Below, in pieces: positions 1-10,859 of a stretch of DNA of 64,000 nucleotides (position 1 is its first letter; each line of letters opens with the position of its first letter). Location of the stretch: positions 165,620,297 through 165,684,296 of the forward strand of contig CM070874.1 of NCBI GenBank assembly GCA_036365515.1, read 5' to 3'. Below the pieces are notes generated by a model that was not told the DNA's origin, ran no database searches, and saw only the letters and a list, made by a program, of their open reading frames with translations. The position numbers were made by a program, and so were the translations under genes. The DNA comes from Torymus aiolomorphi. Taxonomy: Eukaryota > Arthropoda > Insecta > Hymenoptera > Torymidae.

Positions 1-321
1 GCATTGTAGAAGTCGAGTTGAATCATTCTTTTACTTACTTATTTGAATTTAACATCAAAACAAATCACCTCATAGTAAACATCAAAAACATTGAATAACG
101 AGTATATCTATTCTGACAGATGGCTTTTATATTGTAGGAGCAGGATTAATTTGTCTTTTCAAGATTAAAATTTTAGCCTATTTAATTAAATATGTTTTCT
201 CTTATGAAATCTGAAGTTCTTTGTAGTTTCAGTCTGTCCGAAAGATCTATAGGTCTATAGGCCTGCTTGTAATATGGTATTTAATTTTCTCTTTAATCGA
301 GTATTGTTGAATTATAAATCT

Positions 322-917
322 GGCCGAATCCATCTCAAATCAGACAGCCCGCGTATGCCTATTTCACCTATCATGTTGAAATAAAAATATTTATGTTCTA
401 CTCGAAAAAATATTTTACACGTGTTTTTTTATTTTTTTGTTTCATCAAAATTTCATGCGTTCAGCGATGCCGAAAAATTCCGAGAAAATTCTTTCATTGA
501 GAATAAAAATTTTCAATGTGATTTTCAAACTGCTATTGTTTCAGCAGTTTTTCGAGCTTTTAAACGTGTAACACAATTTCACTCAGTTTTGAGCCCTCTT
601 TAACGGCCTTAATGTCATTTTCAAAAAAAATAAAAAATCCACGAGCTATGCACTTTTTACTGAAAAATTCATTTTTTAGGGAAGTGCCTTTTTCTCGAAA
701 ACCCCATGTTTTTTTTGCACAATTTTTGTTGTCGTGATAGAGGACGGTAATGCCTAGCTAGACGTATTTGTGAGATTCGGTACTTTTTCCCTGGGATAGC
801 GATCACTAATGAGATAACACACAAACAAATTTTTCACGCCTAATGCTTATATATAGTCAATGATATTAGAGTCAATGTAAAGGTATTTGTCTTTGTGTGT
901 ATGTAATATACAGGTAC
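322..917. repeat. Left terminal inverted repeat
   Basis: 596 bp matching the reverse complement of 3265-3860 with only scattered differences. The match decays after the GTAC near 917. A 60-codon open frame in each copy is a mirror artefact of the repeat. Confidence 0.9.
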
Positions 918-1063
918 ACATAACTATGTATTTATTTGTTATTTGCGTCTTTTTGATTTTTTATTTTTATACCTTTTTTTCATTTGTATACCTATTTTAC
1001 TACCTTTGTTTTTCTGCTTCATTGTTCTTAATTCAGTAAGCGGACGATCAGCGGTCTTTGCTG

Positions 1064-2659
1064 TCAAACAATGTATTTTATCGTCACATGTTTTTTAACC
1101 CATATATGAGTTTTTTGAATTCCAGGATACTTTGGAGTTGTAAGCCAATCAATATTTTTTTCTTTTCTGAATTGTTCTATTTCAGCATCTTGTAAATGTA
1201 TTATTTTAATAGCATCAGTATATTTTTGAATATGTATTGCAAAATCATTTGCGTTTTGAATAGCTTCTTCAAGGGGCTCTCGAAGATTATGCGAAGTAGC
1301 ATAATGCTTTATAAGTCCACCCACACCATCTACAGCTCCTTTGCCGTGCCCAGTAGCAGAGAACAACCATTTTATATCACACGGTGCTCGTTTTAGTTCA
1401 TCTAATTGAAAGCGATTTTTAAAGTGACTCGCAGCGCCGTCTGATACGATGGTAATTTTTTTAATTGAATCACAACAATTTTCTTTCAAGAATTTTATAA
1501 TTTTTTGTACTGCTAGCAAAGCATACGCTGAATCATGTTTTCGGTCATCACTTATAACTGCGAAACTTTGTGTCGAATCCCCTTGATAAGAGACTGCTGT
1601 GAAAATAGAAATTTGATCATTAACCCAATGATTTCCTTGAACAGCTTTATTATGAATCACAGCCCAGTTTTCAGCGAAGTCTATTTGAAGAACTAAATGA
1701 TGTGAGTCTTCTTTAGCACTTTCTCTTTCTGTTTTTATAGCTTTGCGTTGTATATTTTTTACATACATGTGAGTACTAACCCTCATGGTCCAAACCGAAA
1801 GTTCATCTTTAAAAGCAGAAATTGATAGTGTCTTTTTAATCAGGTTTCCATTATCCCACAAAGCATATGTAATTTCTTCTGTGCCTTCTACATCTTGCAG
1901 TTTTAAAACATGAAACGTAATTCCCTTAATCCCTGGACATAGTTTACATTCTTGTAAATAACATAAATCAGATGGCTCAGAACACATTGTTGCATTTATT
2001 ATTTGTGACCGACTTTCATCCAACTCTGTGACGTTACTCCCTCTAAAATTAATTAAGCTCGTAAGAAATAAATCATAATTTGCGCAATAGATACAGAGAC
2101 AAACTTCTTTGATGGGGCTAAGTAAGACATACTTTGGTCGCAAACTATAAAATTTCGATTTTCCAATTCTCAATTCTGGATAATCATTTTTAAATACTTT
2201 ATACGTCTCTTTTAAACTTCGAGTAAGAAAACGCTTAACTTTTTTCTCTTTTTTATTGTTAACTTTAATTGTAACAACGTCACATTTATTAGGACTTTGT
2301 CTTGAACAATTAAAATCATCATTTAAATAATATTCCATAACAATTTTTTCCATGTTTTCATCAATCGGATGGCCTGAATATGCATCTGGTTCTGAATAAA
2401 TTCCTTTTTCTTTAACAAGATTTCTCGATTTGTTGATCATATACATTGTTATTTCTGGAAATAAAGATAAAATTTCATGTTTTGTAAAGGATGAAGGTAG
2501 CAAAGTCAGAATTTTTATTTTTTCTGATACCGTAGAACACTTTTGCAAGGCTAGACCAAGATTTTGTATCCATTCTGTACAATGGCATACAGTTGATTCA
2601 TTTGCTGTTATAGAAACGTCATAAACATTGTTCAACTTCACATCAAGGGTATTAGACAA
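1064..2659 (-). CDS. Probable DDE-type transposase, catalytic part
   Basis: An open frame of about 531 codons on the minus strand inside the inverted-repeat element. Visible conserved blocks are QIDFAENW (after about residue 325), VSDGAASHFKNR (about residue 400) and GHGKGAVDGVGG (about residue 435). Their acidic residues are plausible metal-binding positions of an RNase H-fold nuclease. A cysteine cluster (CLCIYC near residue 190, then LCPG) could bind zinc. The nominal first codon is TTG and the frame stays open further upstream, so the true N terminus is probably the overlapping 2652-3086 frame, with the A8 run at 2669-2678 as the likely slip site. The family is unproven; the role as this element's transposase is inferred from its position. 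Confidence 0.75.
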   Translation of the reverse strand: MSNTLDVKLNNVYDVSITANESTVCHCTEWIQNLGLALQKCSTVSEKIKILTLLPSSFTKHEILSLFPEITMYMINKSRNLVKEKGIYSEPDAYSGHPIDENMEKIVMEYYLNDDFNCSRQSPNKCDVVTIKVNNKKEKKVKRFLTRSLKETYKVFKNDYPELRIGKSKFYSLRPKYVLLSPIKEVCLCIYCANYDLFLTSLINFRGSNVTELDESRSQIINATMCSEPSDLCYLQECKLCPGIKGITFHVLKLQDVEGTEEITYALWDNGNLIKKTLSISAFKDELSVWTMRVSTHMYVKNIQRKAIKTERESAKEDSHHLVLQIDFAENWAVIHNKAVQGNHWVNDQISIFTAVSYQGDSTQSFAVISDDRKHDSAYALLAVQKIIKFLKENCCDSIKKITIVSDGAASHFKNRFQLDELKRAPCDIKWLFSATGHGKGAVDGVGGLIKHYATSHNLREPLEEAIQNANDFAIHIQKYTDAIKIIHLQDAEIEQFRKEKNIDWLTTPKYPGIQKTHIWVKKHVTIKYIV

Positions 2660-3086
2660 TGTTGAAAGTATTTTTTTTCTTCTTTGTTACGTAATTTTCA
2701 ATTGATTTTTCATGTATAAGATTTTTTCTTTTAAGAGGCGATACAGAACCTAAGAAAGATGTACTTATTTCATTATTAAATTCTTCAATGCGTTCTGGAG
2801 TACTTGGTAAAAAATCTTCATCTCTATCAACTACGTTATCGGTAACTTCATTATCCGTTATAAATTCATTGTTAGTACTACTCACCAATTCTAAAGCACG
2901 ATTGTAACAATGTTGACACAGATATGTAGAAGGTGTCAAAGGTAAATGAGGATAGAGGTGCTTCAATGGATGAGCAAGATTCTCAAGTTGTTTTAAACGT
3001 ACGGAACTAGATTTGTAAATAATTTGTTTGTGTTTGTCTAAAAAGTCTGCACATTTGATTCTCTCTGTTGAGTAATATTGAGACAT
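2652..3086 (-). CDS. N-terminal part of the same transposase (separate frame)
   Basis: An ATG-started frame of 144 codons that overlaps the start of the 1064-2659 frame by 8 nt in a different phase. It has a CxxC pair (LCQHC near residue 57), then an acidic linker and a lysine-rich tail encoded by an A-rich run. That layout looks like an N-terminal DNA-binding or zinc module cut from its catalytic part by a single-base indel in the A8 tract, although an intron or sequencing error would look the same. It has no similarity that I recognise on its own. Confidence 0.6.
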   Translation of the reverse strand: MSQYYSTERIKCADFLDKHKQIIYKSSSVRLKQLENLAHPLKHLYPHLPLTPSTYLCQHCYNRALELVSSTNNEFITDNEVTDNVVDRDEDFLPSTPERIEEFNNEISTSFLGSVSPLKRKNLIHEKSIENYVTKKKKNTFNIV

Positions 3087-3264
3087 CGTAGTTGAGTTGA
3101 TAAGGTGTAAATATGTAATAATTTTCCAAAAGATGATGGTTTTAAATAAGACGAGATGTGTGATATATAGCAGAAACCGAACTTTTCTTTGTAAATGTTA
3201 AGTCAAACCATATCCATCTAGCGGACAAATGTACTAGTACATATACTCCTATAAGTAGGCGCAC

Positions 3265-3860
3265 GTACATGTATATTACATACGCACAAAGATAAATACC
3301 TTTACATTGACTCTAATATCATTGACTATATATAAGCATTAGGCGTGAAAAATTTGTTTGTGTGTTATCTCATTAGTGATCGCTATCCCAGGGAAAAAGT
3401 ACCGAATCTCACAAATACGTCTAGCTAGGCATTACCGTCCTCTATCACGACAACAAAAATTGTGCAAAAAAAACATGGGGTTTTCGAGAAAAAGGCACTT
3501 CCCTAAAAAATGAATTTTTCAGTAAAAAGTGCATAGCTCGTGGATTTTTTATTTTTTTTGAAAATGACATTAAGGCCGTTAAAGAGGGCTCAAAACTGAG
3601 TGAAATTGTGTTACACGTTTAAAAGCTCGAAAAACTGCTGAAACAATAGCAGTTTGAAAATCGCATTGAAAATTTTTTTTCTCAATGAAAGAATTTTCTC
3701 GGAATTTTTCGGCATCGCTGAACGCATGAAATTTTGATGAAACAAAAAAATAAAAAAACACGTGTAAAATATTTTTTCGAGTAGAACATAAATATTTTTA
3801 TTTCAACATGATAGGTGAAATAGGCATACGCGGGCTGTCTGATTTGAGATGGATTCGGCC
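3265..3860. repeat. Right terminal inverted repeat
   Basis: Inverted partner of 322-917. The near-identity over ~600 bp is unusually long for a cut-and-paste element and suggests either a young insertion or arm homogenisation. Confidence 0.9.
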
Positions 3861-5334
3861 ATCTAGGTAACTGTCAGAATTATGGAAAGTTGACTCTAAC
3901 CTTTAAAAGTCAATTAATAATATTCACTGTGAACATAACTGTTACAGGAGGCTTATAGATCTACAAATCGTTCGGGCAGACTCACACTACACTACACTAC
4001 ACTAAATGGGACAAAATTAAAAACTTGAAAAGAAAATTCATCCTGCTAATATAAAAGTCACCTGTCAGATTTAGTAGTTGGATTGGCCATTCAATGTTAT
4101 CGATATTTACTTGGAGGTCATGTGTCCGTACTTAATCCAAAAGAGTATAAGAATGATAGAAACCCGCTCCAGTAATGCATCTCAGACATCTCATGAGACA
4201 CGTTTGAGTTGAGTTTATCTTTCTGAAAGTCGATATAATTTAATAAAAGAATGAAAATATGTAATTTTTTAGTTTGATAGTTCTAAAAAATACACAAGCA
4301 GTGTCTCAGCTAAATCTGAAAAAATGCATAACTTAACTGTCTTTTTATTAAATTATACCCTCTTCCAGAAAGATAAAATTAGCTTAAAAAACATGTGATG
4401 CCCAAATGCATTATTGAAGCAGATTTCTATTATTCTTATACTGTTTGAAAATAAGTAGTAAAACACATCATCTCAAAGTAAACATCAACAACACTGAATG
4501 ATGAGTGCACCTGCTAAATTTGACAGGTAACTTTTCTATTATAGCAGCAGGATTAATTTATCTTTTCACGTTGTAAATTTCAGTCTATTTAATTAAATAT
4601 GTTTTCTCTCATGAAATCTGAGGTTACGTGTAGGGAGTCTGTCCGAAAGTCTGTACTACAATCAAACTGAATTTTACAGGTTAAAATATAATAATAAAGG
4701 TATTTATATAGTAACTTTTTCACAATCTTTACATGCACTCAGATTTAATGCCCAATCATGCCCTCTCAAATTACCTATTTGATGCCTTGCATTTTGCTAA
4801 TATAGCTGTTACAGGAGGCCTAACTATAGATCTATAGATCTTTCGATAACACTCACAATACACTACATTTCACTAAATGGACCAAAATTGAAAACTTGAG
4901 AAGAAAACTCATCCAGCTCCTACAATATAAAAGCCACCTGTCAGATTTAGCAGGAGTATTGGCCATTCGATGTTATCGATATTTACTTTGAGATGATGTG
5001 TCTTAGTACTTAATTCAAAAAAGTATAAGAATGATAGAAATCCGCTCCAGTAATGCATCTTAGACATGTCATGTACTTTTGAGTTGATTTTATCTTTCTG
5101 AAAGTAGATATAATTTAATAAAAAAAATAAAATTATGTAATTTTTCAGTTTGACAGTTCAAAAAAATACACAAGCAGTGTGTTAGTTAAATCTGAGAAAT
5201 TGCATAATTTAATTGTTTTTTTATTAAATTATACCTACTTACAGAAAGATAAAATCAGCTTAAAAATACATGCGATGCCTGAAGTACATTATAGAAGCAG
5301 ATTTCTGTCATACATATACTCTTTTAGATGAAGT

Positions 5335-5610
5335 CCCTACTGAAAAAAACTACATGGGATCCGACGTAGGACCATCGAGTATCTTCACAGAAAATGCTAT
5401 CGGAGCACCATATCTGCATGAGATCCAGTACTCAAGTTAAATGCATGATATCCCACATGAGATCCCACGTGGGATCTCTTATGGGATCTCATGTGGGAAT
5501 TCATGCTTCGAGTTCAAACGTGGGATGCCACATGGGATCCCATATCAAATTCACATGTGGGATCTCATGTGGGATTCGACCTGGGATCCCATGTGGTTTT
5601 TTTCAGTAGG
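5335..5610. mobile_element. 276-bp MITE-like element full of palindromic GGGATC motifs
   Basis: Inverted ends of ~27 bp lie at 5336-5362 and 5584-5610, with one tip mismatch. AGT flanks both sides (5332-5334 and 5611-5613), and the neighbouring satellite unit shows the empty site. The interior (about 5430-5580) is a string of imperfect copies of CATGTGGGATCTC and its complement. A 3-bp duplication would suit CACTA- or Harbinger-type mobilisation, but the termini do not clearly match either. The small open frames across it are not genes. Confidence 0.7.
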
Positions 5611-5705
5611 AGTACTACAACATGTAACCTCAAAATAAACATCAAACACATCAATGAATGACGAATACACCTGTTAAATCTGGAGGTAGCCTCTATATTG
5701 TTACT

Positions 5706-6980
5706 GCTTTTTCTGGAATGAAAATGAAACCCCTGTAACAGAAAAATGAAGCTATAGCAATTGTCAAAAGCAGTAGATTACTGAAATAACAATTACTCTA
5801 AGAAGAGAGTACAAAGTTATCACACTGTATTAAAATAAATACATACTACAGATCAGTTTCCATGGATAATCTGCAAGAAGATGAAGCTGTCAAGATATGT
5901 GTTTCAGGAAGCCCTTCACTCAAGGTTACCCACTGTGATGCCATTGTTCAGTTTATGAAAATTGTAGTTCCCCATTTGGTGCTATTTTCTTAAAAGCCTC
6001 CTGTCTTATTTAATGATGAAGAACAATACTGCGAAAAAAAAATTGGTTTAGTAAATAACGGGTGTTATTTTATATTTGAATACCCTAACATGTGTAGAAA
6101 AGAAAAAGGAAAATTAGAAAATTTTCTATCAACATGGTATCTTTTGGCAGGAAAAGAAGACAAAAATAGAAAATTTTTTAATTTAATATGAAAAATAATT
6201 ACATTAAATAAGAAAAAACTAATGAATTGGATTAATAATATTTTAAATCATTCTACTTAGAATAAATTATCATACTGTCGGCTATGGGTTCGAAAACCTA
6301 GCACTCTTTCTACAAAATATTTAGATGTTAAGTTAAGTTGTAAGTGTTTGTAAGTATCGGACCTATATACAGGTACCATAACCATAAACTATATATAAAT
6401 AATATCTATACATAGTTGAACGTTAGCATCAACATTAACACAGCTGTCATCACATAAGTAGTAAGTACATGATTTCAAACTTCTTTATATGGCGTTTCTC
6501 AATTAATTTAAGGTATCCGGATTACCATACAAAAAATTTATTGATGAATAAAGACACTGCTTAAGGTCAGGGTAGCTTTAGAAGAAATTTCATACTAAAT
6601 ACATGGTGCGAAAAGAAGCTGTCAAAAGTGAGATATGTATTTAAAAATATACATTGCTTCTTGATTTGGATAATTCAAGATAAAAAAGTAATCGCACCAT
6701 GTCATTTTTTACATTTGAATTGAAAAAAATTCAGAAGTTTGTACAAAATGTAGTAGAAAAGCCTTCCAAAAAACAATTTCATTAAGTTTCTTTGTCAGAA
6801 TGATAATTTTAGAATCCCTCTTTGAAGGAGACTTATTTTGTAAACATAAAAATACTTTACAAAAACTATATTTTTAGCTTTTTATTCAATTTCATACACA
6901 AAAAGTATTTGTTAAGATTACAAATTAAGACTCCGTAATATTCATAAACTAAAGAAATAAAAAAGAAAGTAAAAACCTTT
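5706..6980. other. AT-rich stretch with no recognisable gene
   Basis: No open frame with recognisable content and no clear element ends. It contains A/T homopolymers and short degenerate repeats only. Confidence 0.6.
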
Positions 6981-7428
6981 TTACAAAAGTCCTCGTCTCT
7001 TCGAATCCTTATAAGTTTTCCTATTTACAACACTTCCTGGTGATTCCTCAACCTCTTCTTCTTGTTCTGGTTGCCACCATTCTGATGTTTTCAGTGTTTT
7101 TAATTTCTCACATAATGCAAGAGCATCCTCTATTTGTGTTACAGTAGCAAAATAGGCTGTGTTTGTTGTTCCTAGATACCTCATACCATGTGCATGCCTC
7201 CATTCAGCAAAATGACGTGGAAAAGTTTTTGGACCTTTGCACGTGAAATTACCACAGATTTCACAGATATGACTTATTCACAACCAAGGGGCAAATTCTC
7301 ATCTGATGCTCCGAGTTTATAGTTTCTCGATGGCTCGGTTTTTTGTGCAACTTATCCTTGATCATCACGTCGGCGAGACGTCCGTGCTCCTCGTGCAGCC
7401 AGCGCTGTTACTCCAGGAAGGTCTCCAT
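6981..7428 (-). pseudogene. SF3A3: Internally deleted pseudogene of splicing factor 3A subunit 3 (SF3A60/PRP9/Noisette)
   Basis: On the minus strand an ATG at 7426-7428 opens METFLE, then an in-frame TAA, then QRWLHEEHGRLADVM and HREXINSEH-like residues that match the very start of SF3A3. After about 44 codons the sequence jumps, with a frame change near 7280-7300, to the C-terminal zinc-finger region: ICEICGNFTCKGPK, RHFAEWRHAHGMRYLG, the TQIEDAL helix and the family-typical KRRGLL terminus, stopping at 6981. SF3A3 is normally about 500 residues and acts in the U2 snRNP; here the central ~350 are absent. N- and C-terminal ends abutting without introns suggest a retroposed copy with a large internal deletion. 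The nonsense codon, deletion and frameshift make it non-functional. Confidence 0.87.
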
Positions 7429-7508
7429 CGTGAACGATCGTCAGCAGGATGACCGGGTGTTGACGTACTACCTACGACGCAGCTGTGCTGCAGCTTGCAG
7501 CGCATACG

Positions 7509-7612
7509 CGTACACACACACACACACAAACACACACACACGCACACACGCACGCACGCACGCATGCACGGACGCACGCACGGACGCATACACACACACA
7601 CACACACACGGG
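7509..7612. repeat. (CA)n / CACG microsatellite
   Basis: Alternating purine-pyrimidine tract of CA with interspersed CACG and CATG units, just upstream of the SF3A3 pseudogene start. Open frames across it in several phases are low-complexity artefacts. Confidence 0.95.
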
Positions 7613-8080
7613 CAACCGCAAGGCCAATAGGCCAATGTCGCAGCCGTCGCCGACATTGCGTGACTCGCGATGCTTATAAATTATTGAACATTTTGATTAT
7701 TGAAAATGCTGTGATCCCGCATTCTTTACACGATAAATGATAAAAAATCGTTAGCAAATTAATTTTCAATGTTACGAAGTAAATTTCGCCCGAACAATGG
7801 GAAATGCGGCTCGAGGTGGGGGTCACCATCGGTAAAGTTCACTCCTACATCCACAAAATCTACTGACGGCGCCATCTATGGTCACTTCAAAAAATGTTGA
7901 AATCGTAAATAATAAATATGAAAGGTGAAACAAAGGTTGGCAGCTCTTACTTTCCAGCTCAATCACTCAGCAGTCAGCACTCTGCGCTGACTATAAAACA
8001 GTCTCACTAACCTTTAAGCATAATGCCTTGAATATGTTAATAATGAAATATCAAATTATACTTTTTGTTGAATTTTGATT
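7613..8080. other. Non-coding stretch
   Basis: Mixed-composition sequence. A TATAAAA at about 7993 and the motif GGCGCCATCTATGG near 7868 are visible, but nothing ties them to a gene or element. Confidence 0.4.
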
Positions 8081-8275
8081 AAAGAAGGTTATCCCGCCCT
8101 CAGATATCTGTTCAAGATTATCCTCATCAAATTTTAGATAAATCCGACGGATATTCTAACATGTAACTCGTTTGAAATTTTTAAACGAGTATAAGTAATA
8201 CAGACTTGTGAGATACGAACTATAAATTTGATATAATAATCTTGATAGCATTATCGAGGGCGGGACAACCTTCTT
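8081..8275. mobile_element. ~195-bp foldback MITE
   Basis: AAAGAAGGTTATCCCGCCCT at 8081 is mirrored by AGGGCGGGACAACCTTCTTT at about 8256-8275, and similarity continues inward for ~55 bp per arm. A second small hairpin (ACTCGTTT...AAACGAGT) lies near 8167-8191. No clear target duplication was found. Confidence 0.6.
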
Positions 8276-9558
8276 TTCCCGAACAAATTGCCATGATTTT
8301 TGTTATTACTGTTTTACTAAATTATTACCGACATGTCGATAATGTAGATATTTTCACTTCAACTCCACATCGCCGTTTATGAACTGATAATCACTGAGAA
8401 TCAAAGCTTTCTTGATATTCTTGTATAGATAAAACTTTTGACGTCTCCCACCCTGGGTAAATCATACATGAGATTAACTGAGCACTTTTTGTGTTGAAAT
8501 TTTCACAATAACACATTCTTTTCGCTTTTTTCATTTGACATAATCTTTTAATTGGTGCTTGAGTAAATATGTACAACAGCATAACACTGATATCGACTAA
8601 ACTTTTTGAAGATGACAAATGCTTTTCCATTAATAATATAACCACCAGGATCATGAGGACAATCGTTCATTTTTGCTAATTCAAAATTAGATTTTTCAGA
8701 CAGTACATAATTAGAACTCCTCAACATTATTGGTTATATCTCCAAAATGACTCAAAAAAATCTTGTTGTGTAATATTTGTAAAAATTAGAACTCCTCAAC
8801 ATGATTGGCTATATCTCCAATATTACTTAAAAAACTTTTCTTGTGTAATATCTGTATCTGTAAAAGTAAAAAATCACACAAGTCCCACTAAAAATTATTA
8901 TTGGAATCTTTGATATCTACACTACTATTCTACTAAACACAACAATTTTCGCATCCTATTTATATATGTTATAAAATAAAATATAAATATACTTGTACTC
9001 ATCGTACATTTTTTATAACTTACAACTCACTATTTCCATGTTTTAATAATTGGGCTTATATCTGATCTGATAATTTATTCTTTTTGTTGTTTAAAAAATT
9101 TCTGTCCTTCTAGTTCTTGTGTAGTCTTTTCATCTGAGCCAATTTAATTTAAAACATATAACTTTAACTAATGATGTCTCCTTTTTTTGTACAATAATGA
9201 TGTATAAATACAGATGATTCTTTTTTTTTTTAAATCAACACAAAGAGTCGATGTTCTTTTCTCGACGAATTAAAAAAATTTTAAATAAATATTTAGACAT
9301 TTAATACTTATGTGATGATTATTTTTGTTGTTGATTGATATGATTAAGCTGTTTTATTACTTGCAATGTTGAGTTTTGTCTTCTAGTACTTAATTGTTCA
9401 TATGTAGAAAGTTTATTGTGTTTTGTTGGTTATTGAATGCACGATGAAAAATCGGTGATCCACGATATTTATTGTGTATGCATACTTTGAGCATATACTA
9501 ACATGATGCGTAAGGTTAGGTCGTCGTCACCGAGGCACGGACGTATATATATACCTAT
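8276..9558. other. AT-rich region with a short tandem duplication, no supported gene
   Basis: A 75-bp unit starting TTAGAACTCC occurs twice in tandem, at 8711 and 8786. An 87-codon minus-strand frame at 8391-8654 has no recognisable features and is not called a gene. Confidence 0.5.
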
Positions 9559-10012
9559 ATATCGACGCTCCTTACGAAAACTTGCACGTTTTTTGGTCTT
9601 TTTACGAAGACTAGCACATTTCGGAACACTGTAACGAAAACTAGCATAACTCACGACTTTGCCGCGAATACTAGTACCATTCGCGAGGTTGTCGCGAAAA
9701 CTAGCATCATTCGCGAGTTTGCGCCGAATAATAGTACAATTCGCAAGATTGTGACGAAAAGTAGCACGATTCGCGAGTTTTCGACGAAAAGTAACACGAT
9801 TCGTAAGCTTGCCGCGAAAACTAGCGCTTCGCGTCACCGTGTTAATTTACATAAAAGACACTGGAATGTGCTAGTCTTCGCTGCAATCCAAGCGGATCGG
9901 GTTAGTCTTCGACGCGAATTAATGGGGTGTTAGTCTTCGCGGCCAATGCTGAAATGAACTAGTCTTCGTGGCAATCTGAATCGTGCTAGTTTTCGTAAGG
10001 GGCGTCGATATA
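9559..10012. mobile_element. Foldback element whose arms are arrays of ~30-bp repeats
   Basis: The ends ATATCGACGCTCCTTACG (9559) and CGTAAGGGGCGTCGATAT (to 10012) are inverted. The left arm (about 9570-9835) holds roughly eight ~30-bp units built on CGAAAACTAGCA followed by TTCGCGAG. The right arm (about 9865-9995) holds four or five units of the same motif in the opposite orientation (TGCTAGTCTTCG). This is the architecture of FB-type foldback elements. A 122-codon frame across the left arm is just the repeat read in frame. Confidence 0.75.
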
Positions 10013-10268
10013 AACTGAAACAGGAAACCGGAAGTGGGAAGAAAACGAAGTCTGACGATGAGAAATGGAGAAACTTTAGAATCGGAAACTAGGCATAACA
10101 TTTTTCACTATTTAATATCTTTAATATGAGAACATCTTTTTACATGAAACTTTTTGTGCAACATAATATAGCCAAATATCATGTTATTATTATAAATTTG
10201 AGTTAAATAAAAGCGATTGAAAATTGCAGTAAATAATTGAAATTCTCGGTCAGGCATTTTAATGCATA

Positions 10269-10735
10269 TGTAGCACGGGTCACTCCTTCAGGCTTCTTCT
10301 ATACTTGCCTTCGGAGCGCTCCCGCGCTCCTTGATATTTAAAAATGGAGTTATTATTGTCACAGACGAGCCACGAGGGTGTCGGCTGTCGTGGCAGGTCA
10401 GATACCGGACCCACGGGCAGCGCATCGGGGGTCCGTTCTCACACGAAAGGTGCAAGCTTGCAACTTGCGTCCTCCACGGGAACGGTCCGAGCGAGCTACG
10501 CTAGCCAGTCGGGGCAGGACCGTGACAGAATACACTCGCATTTGTACATAACATTAATTCTGGCATCCCTTGTGTGTCCGAGTCATTTATATAATTCAAA
10601 TTCAAGTTCGAATTTAAGACTCCGACAAGTGACGAACTCAATATATTGTAATAATAAAACGATAATCTAGAAGTGCAGTTGTGAGTGAAATTGTGATTTC
10701 ATAGAATATTAAAAGAAGTAAATCACATCGGTCTG
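10269..10735 (+). repeat. Candidate 5' LTR or leader of the Ty3/gypsy element
   Basis: Moderately GC-rich block between AT-rich flanks, starting TGTAGCACGG and ending AAATCACA, with an AATAAAA-type poly(A) signal near 10643. It lies immediately upstream of the errantivirus-like coding region. No second copy exists in the window and I see no TGG-type primer-binding site after it, so the LTR call rests on position and ends only. Confidence 0.3.
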
Positions 10736-10744
10736 CCCGGCGCG

Positions 10745-10859
<115 letters not shown>

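Larger units (their letters stand above)
322..3860 (-). mobile_element. DNA transposon with 596-bp terminal inverted repeats and 4-bp ATCT duplication (Sola-like candidate)
   Basis: The ends GGCCGAATCC (322) and GGATTCGGCC (3860) begin near-identical inverted repeats running 322-917 and 3265-3860. ATCT flanks both sides (318-321 and 3861-3864). Removing the element restores the ~870-bp period of the host repeat, which supports the boundaries. Two overlapping minus-strand reading frames occupy the middle. A 4-bp duplication with a DDE-type protein fits the Sola superfamily as I know it, but that assignment is inference. Kolobok and piggyBac use TTAA and are less likely. Confidence 0.85.
1..5705. 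repeat. ~870-bp tandem repeat with internal inverted arms, interrupted by two transposons
   Basis: Similar blocks recur in direct orientation. The motif around 2 recurs at 4410 and 5288, and the block at 3941 recurs at 4808. When the 3543 bp of the inserted element plus duplication (322-3864) is subtracted, the spacing becomes 865-878 bp throughout. The block at about 5620 is also in register once the 276-bp insert at 5335-5610 is removed. Each unit carries inverted arms, for example 4455-4665 against 4815-5040, and a smaller hairpin at about 4218-4250 against 4335-4375. About 2.2 units are present. No coding potential is seen. It may be a satellite or tandemly amplified foldback element; the class is unknown. 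Confidence 0.8.

Noticed and set aside
421..603. 60-codon frame repeated at 3579-3761
   Set aside because: It is present twice only because it lies in the terminal inverted repeats; no conserved feature.
7343..7740. Several open frames on both strands over the CA microsatellite
   Set aside because: Low-complexity dinucleotide translation (His-Thr or Val-Cys runs), in part antisense to the SF3A3 pseudogene.
9570..9835. Regular ~30-bp repeats resembling a CRISPR array
   Set aside because: Eukaryotic context, units diverge, no unique spacers, and an inverted array in the other arm shows a foldback element.
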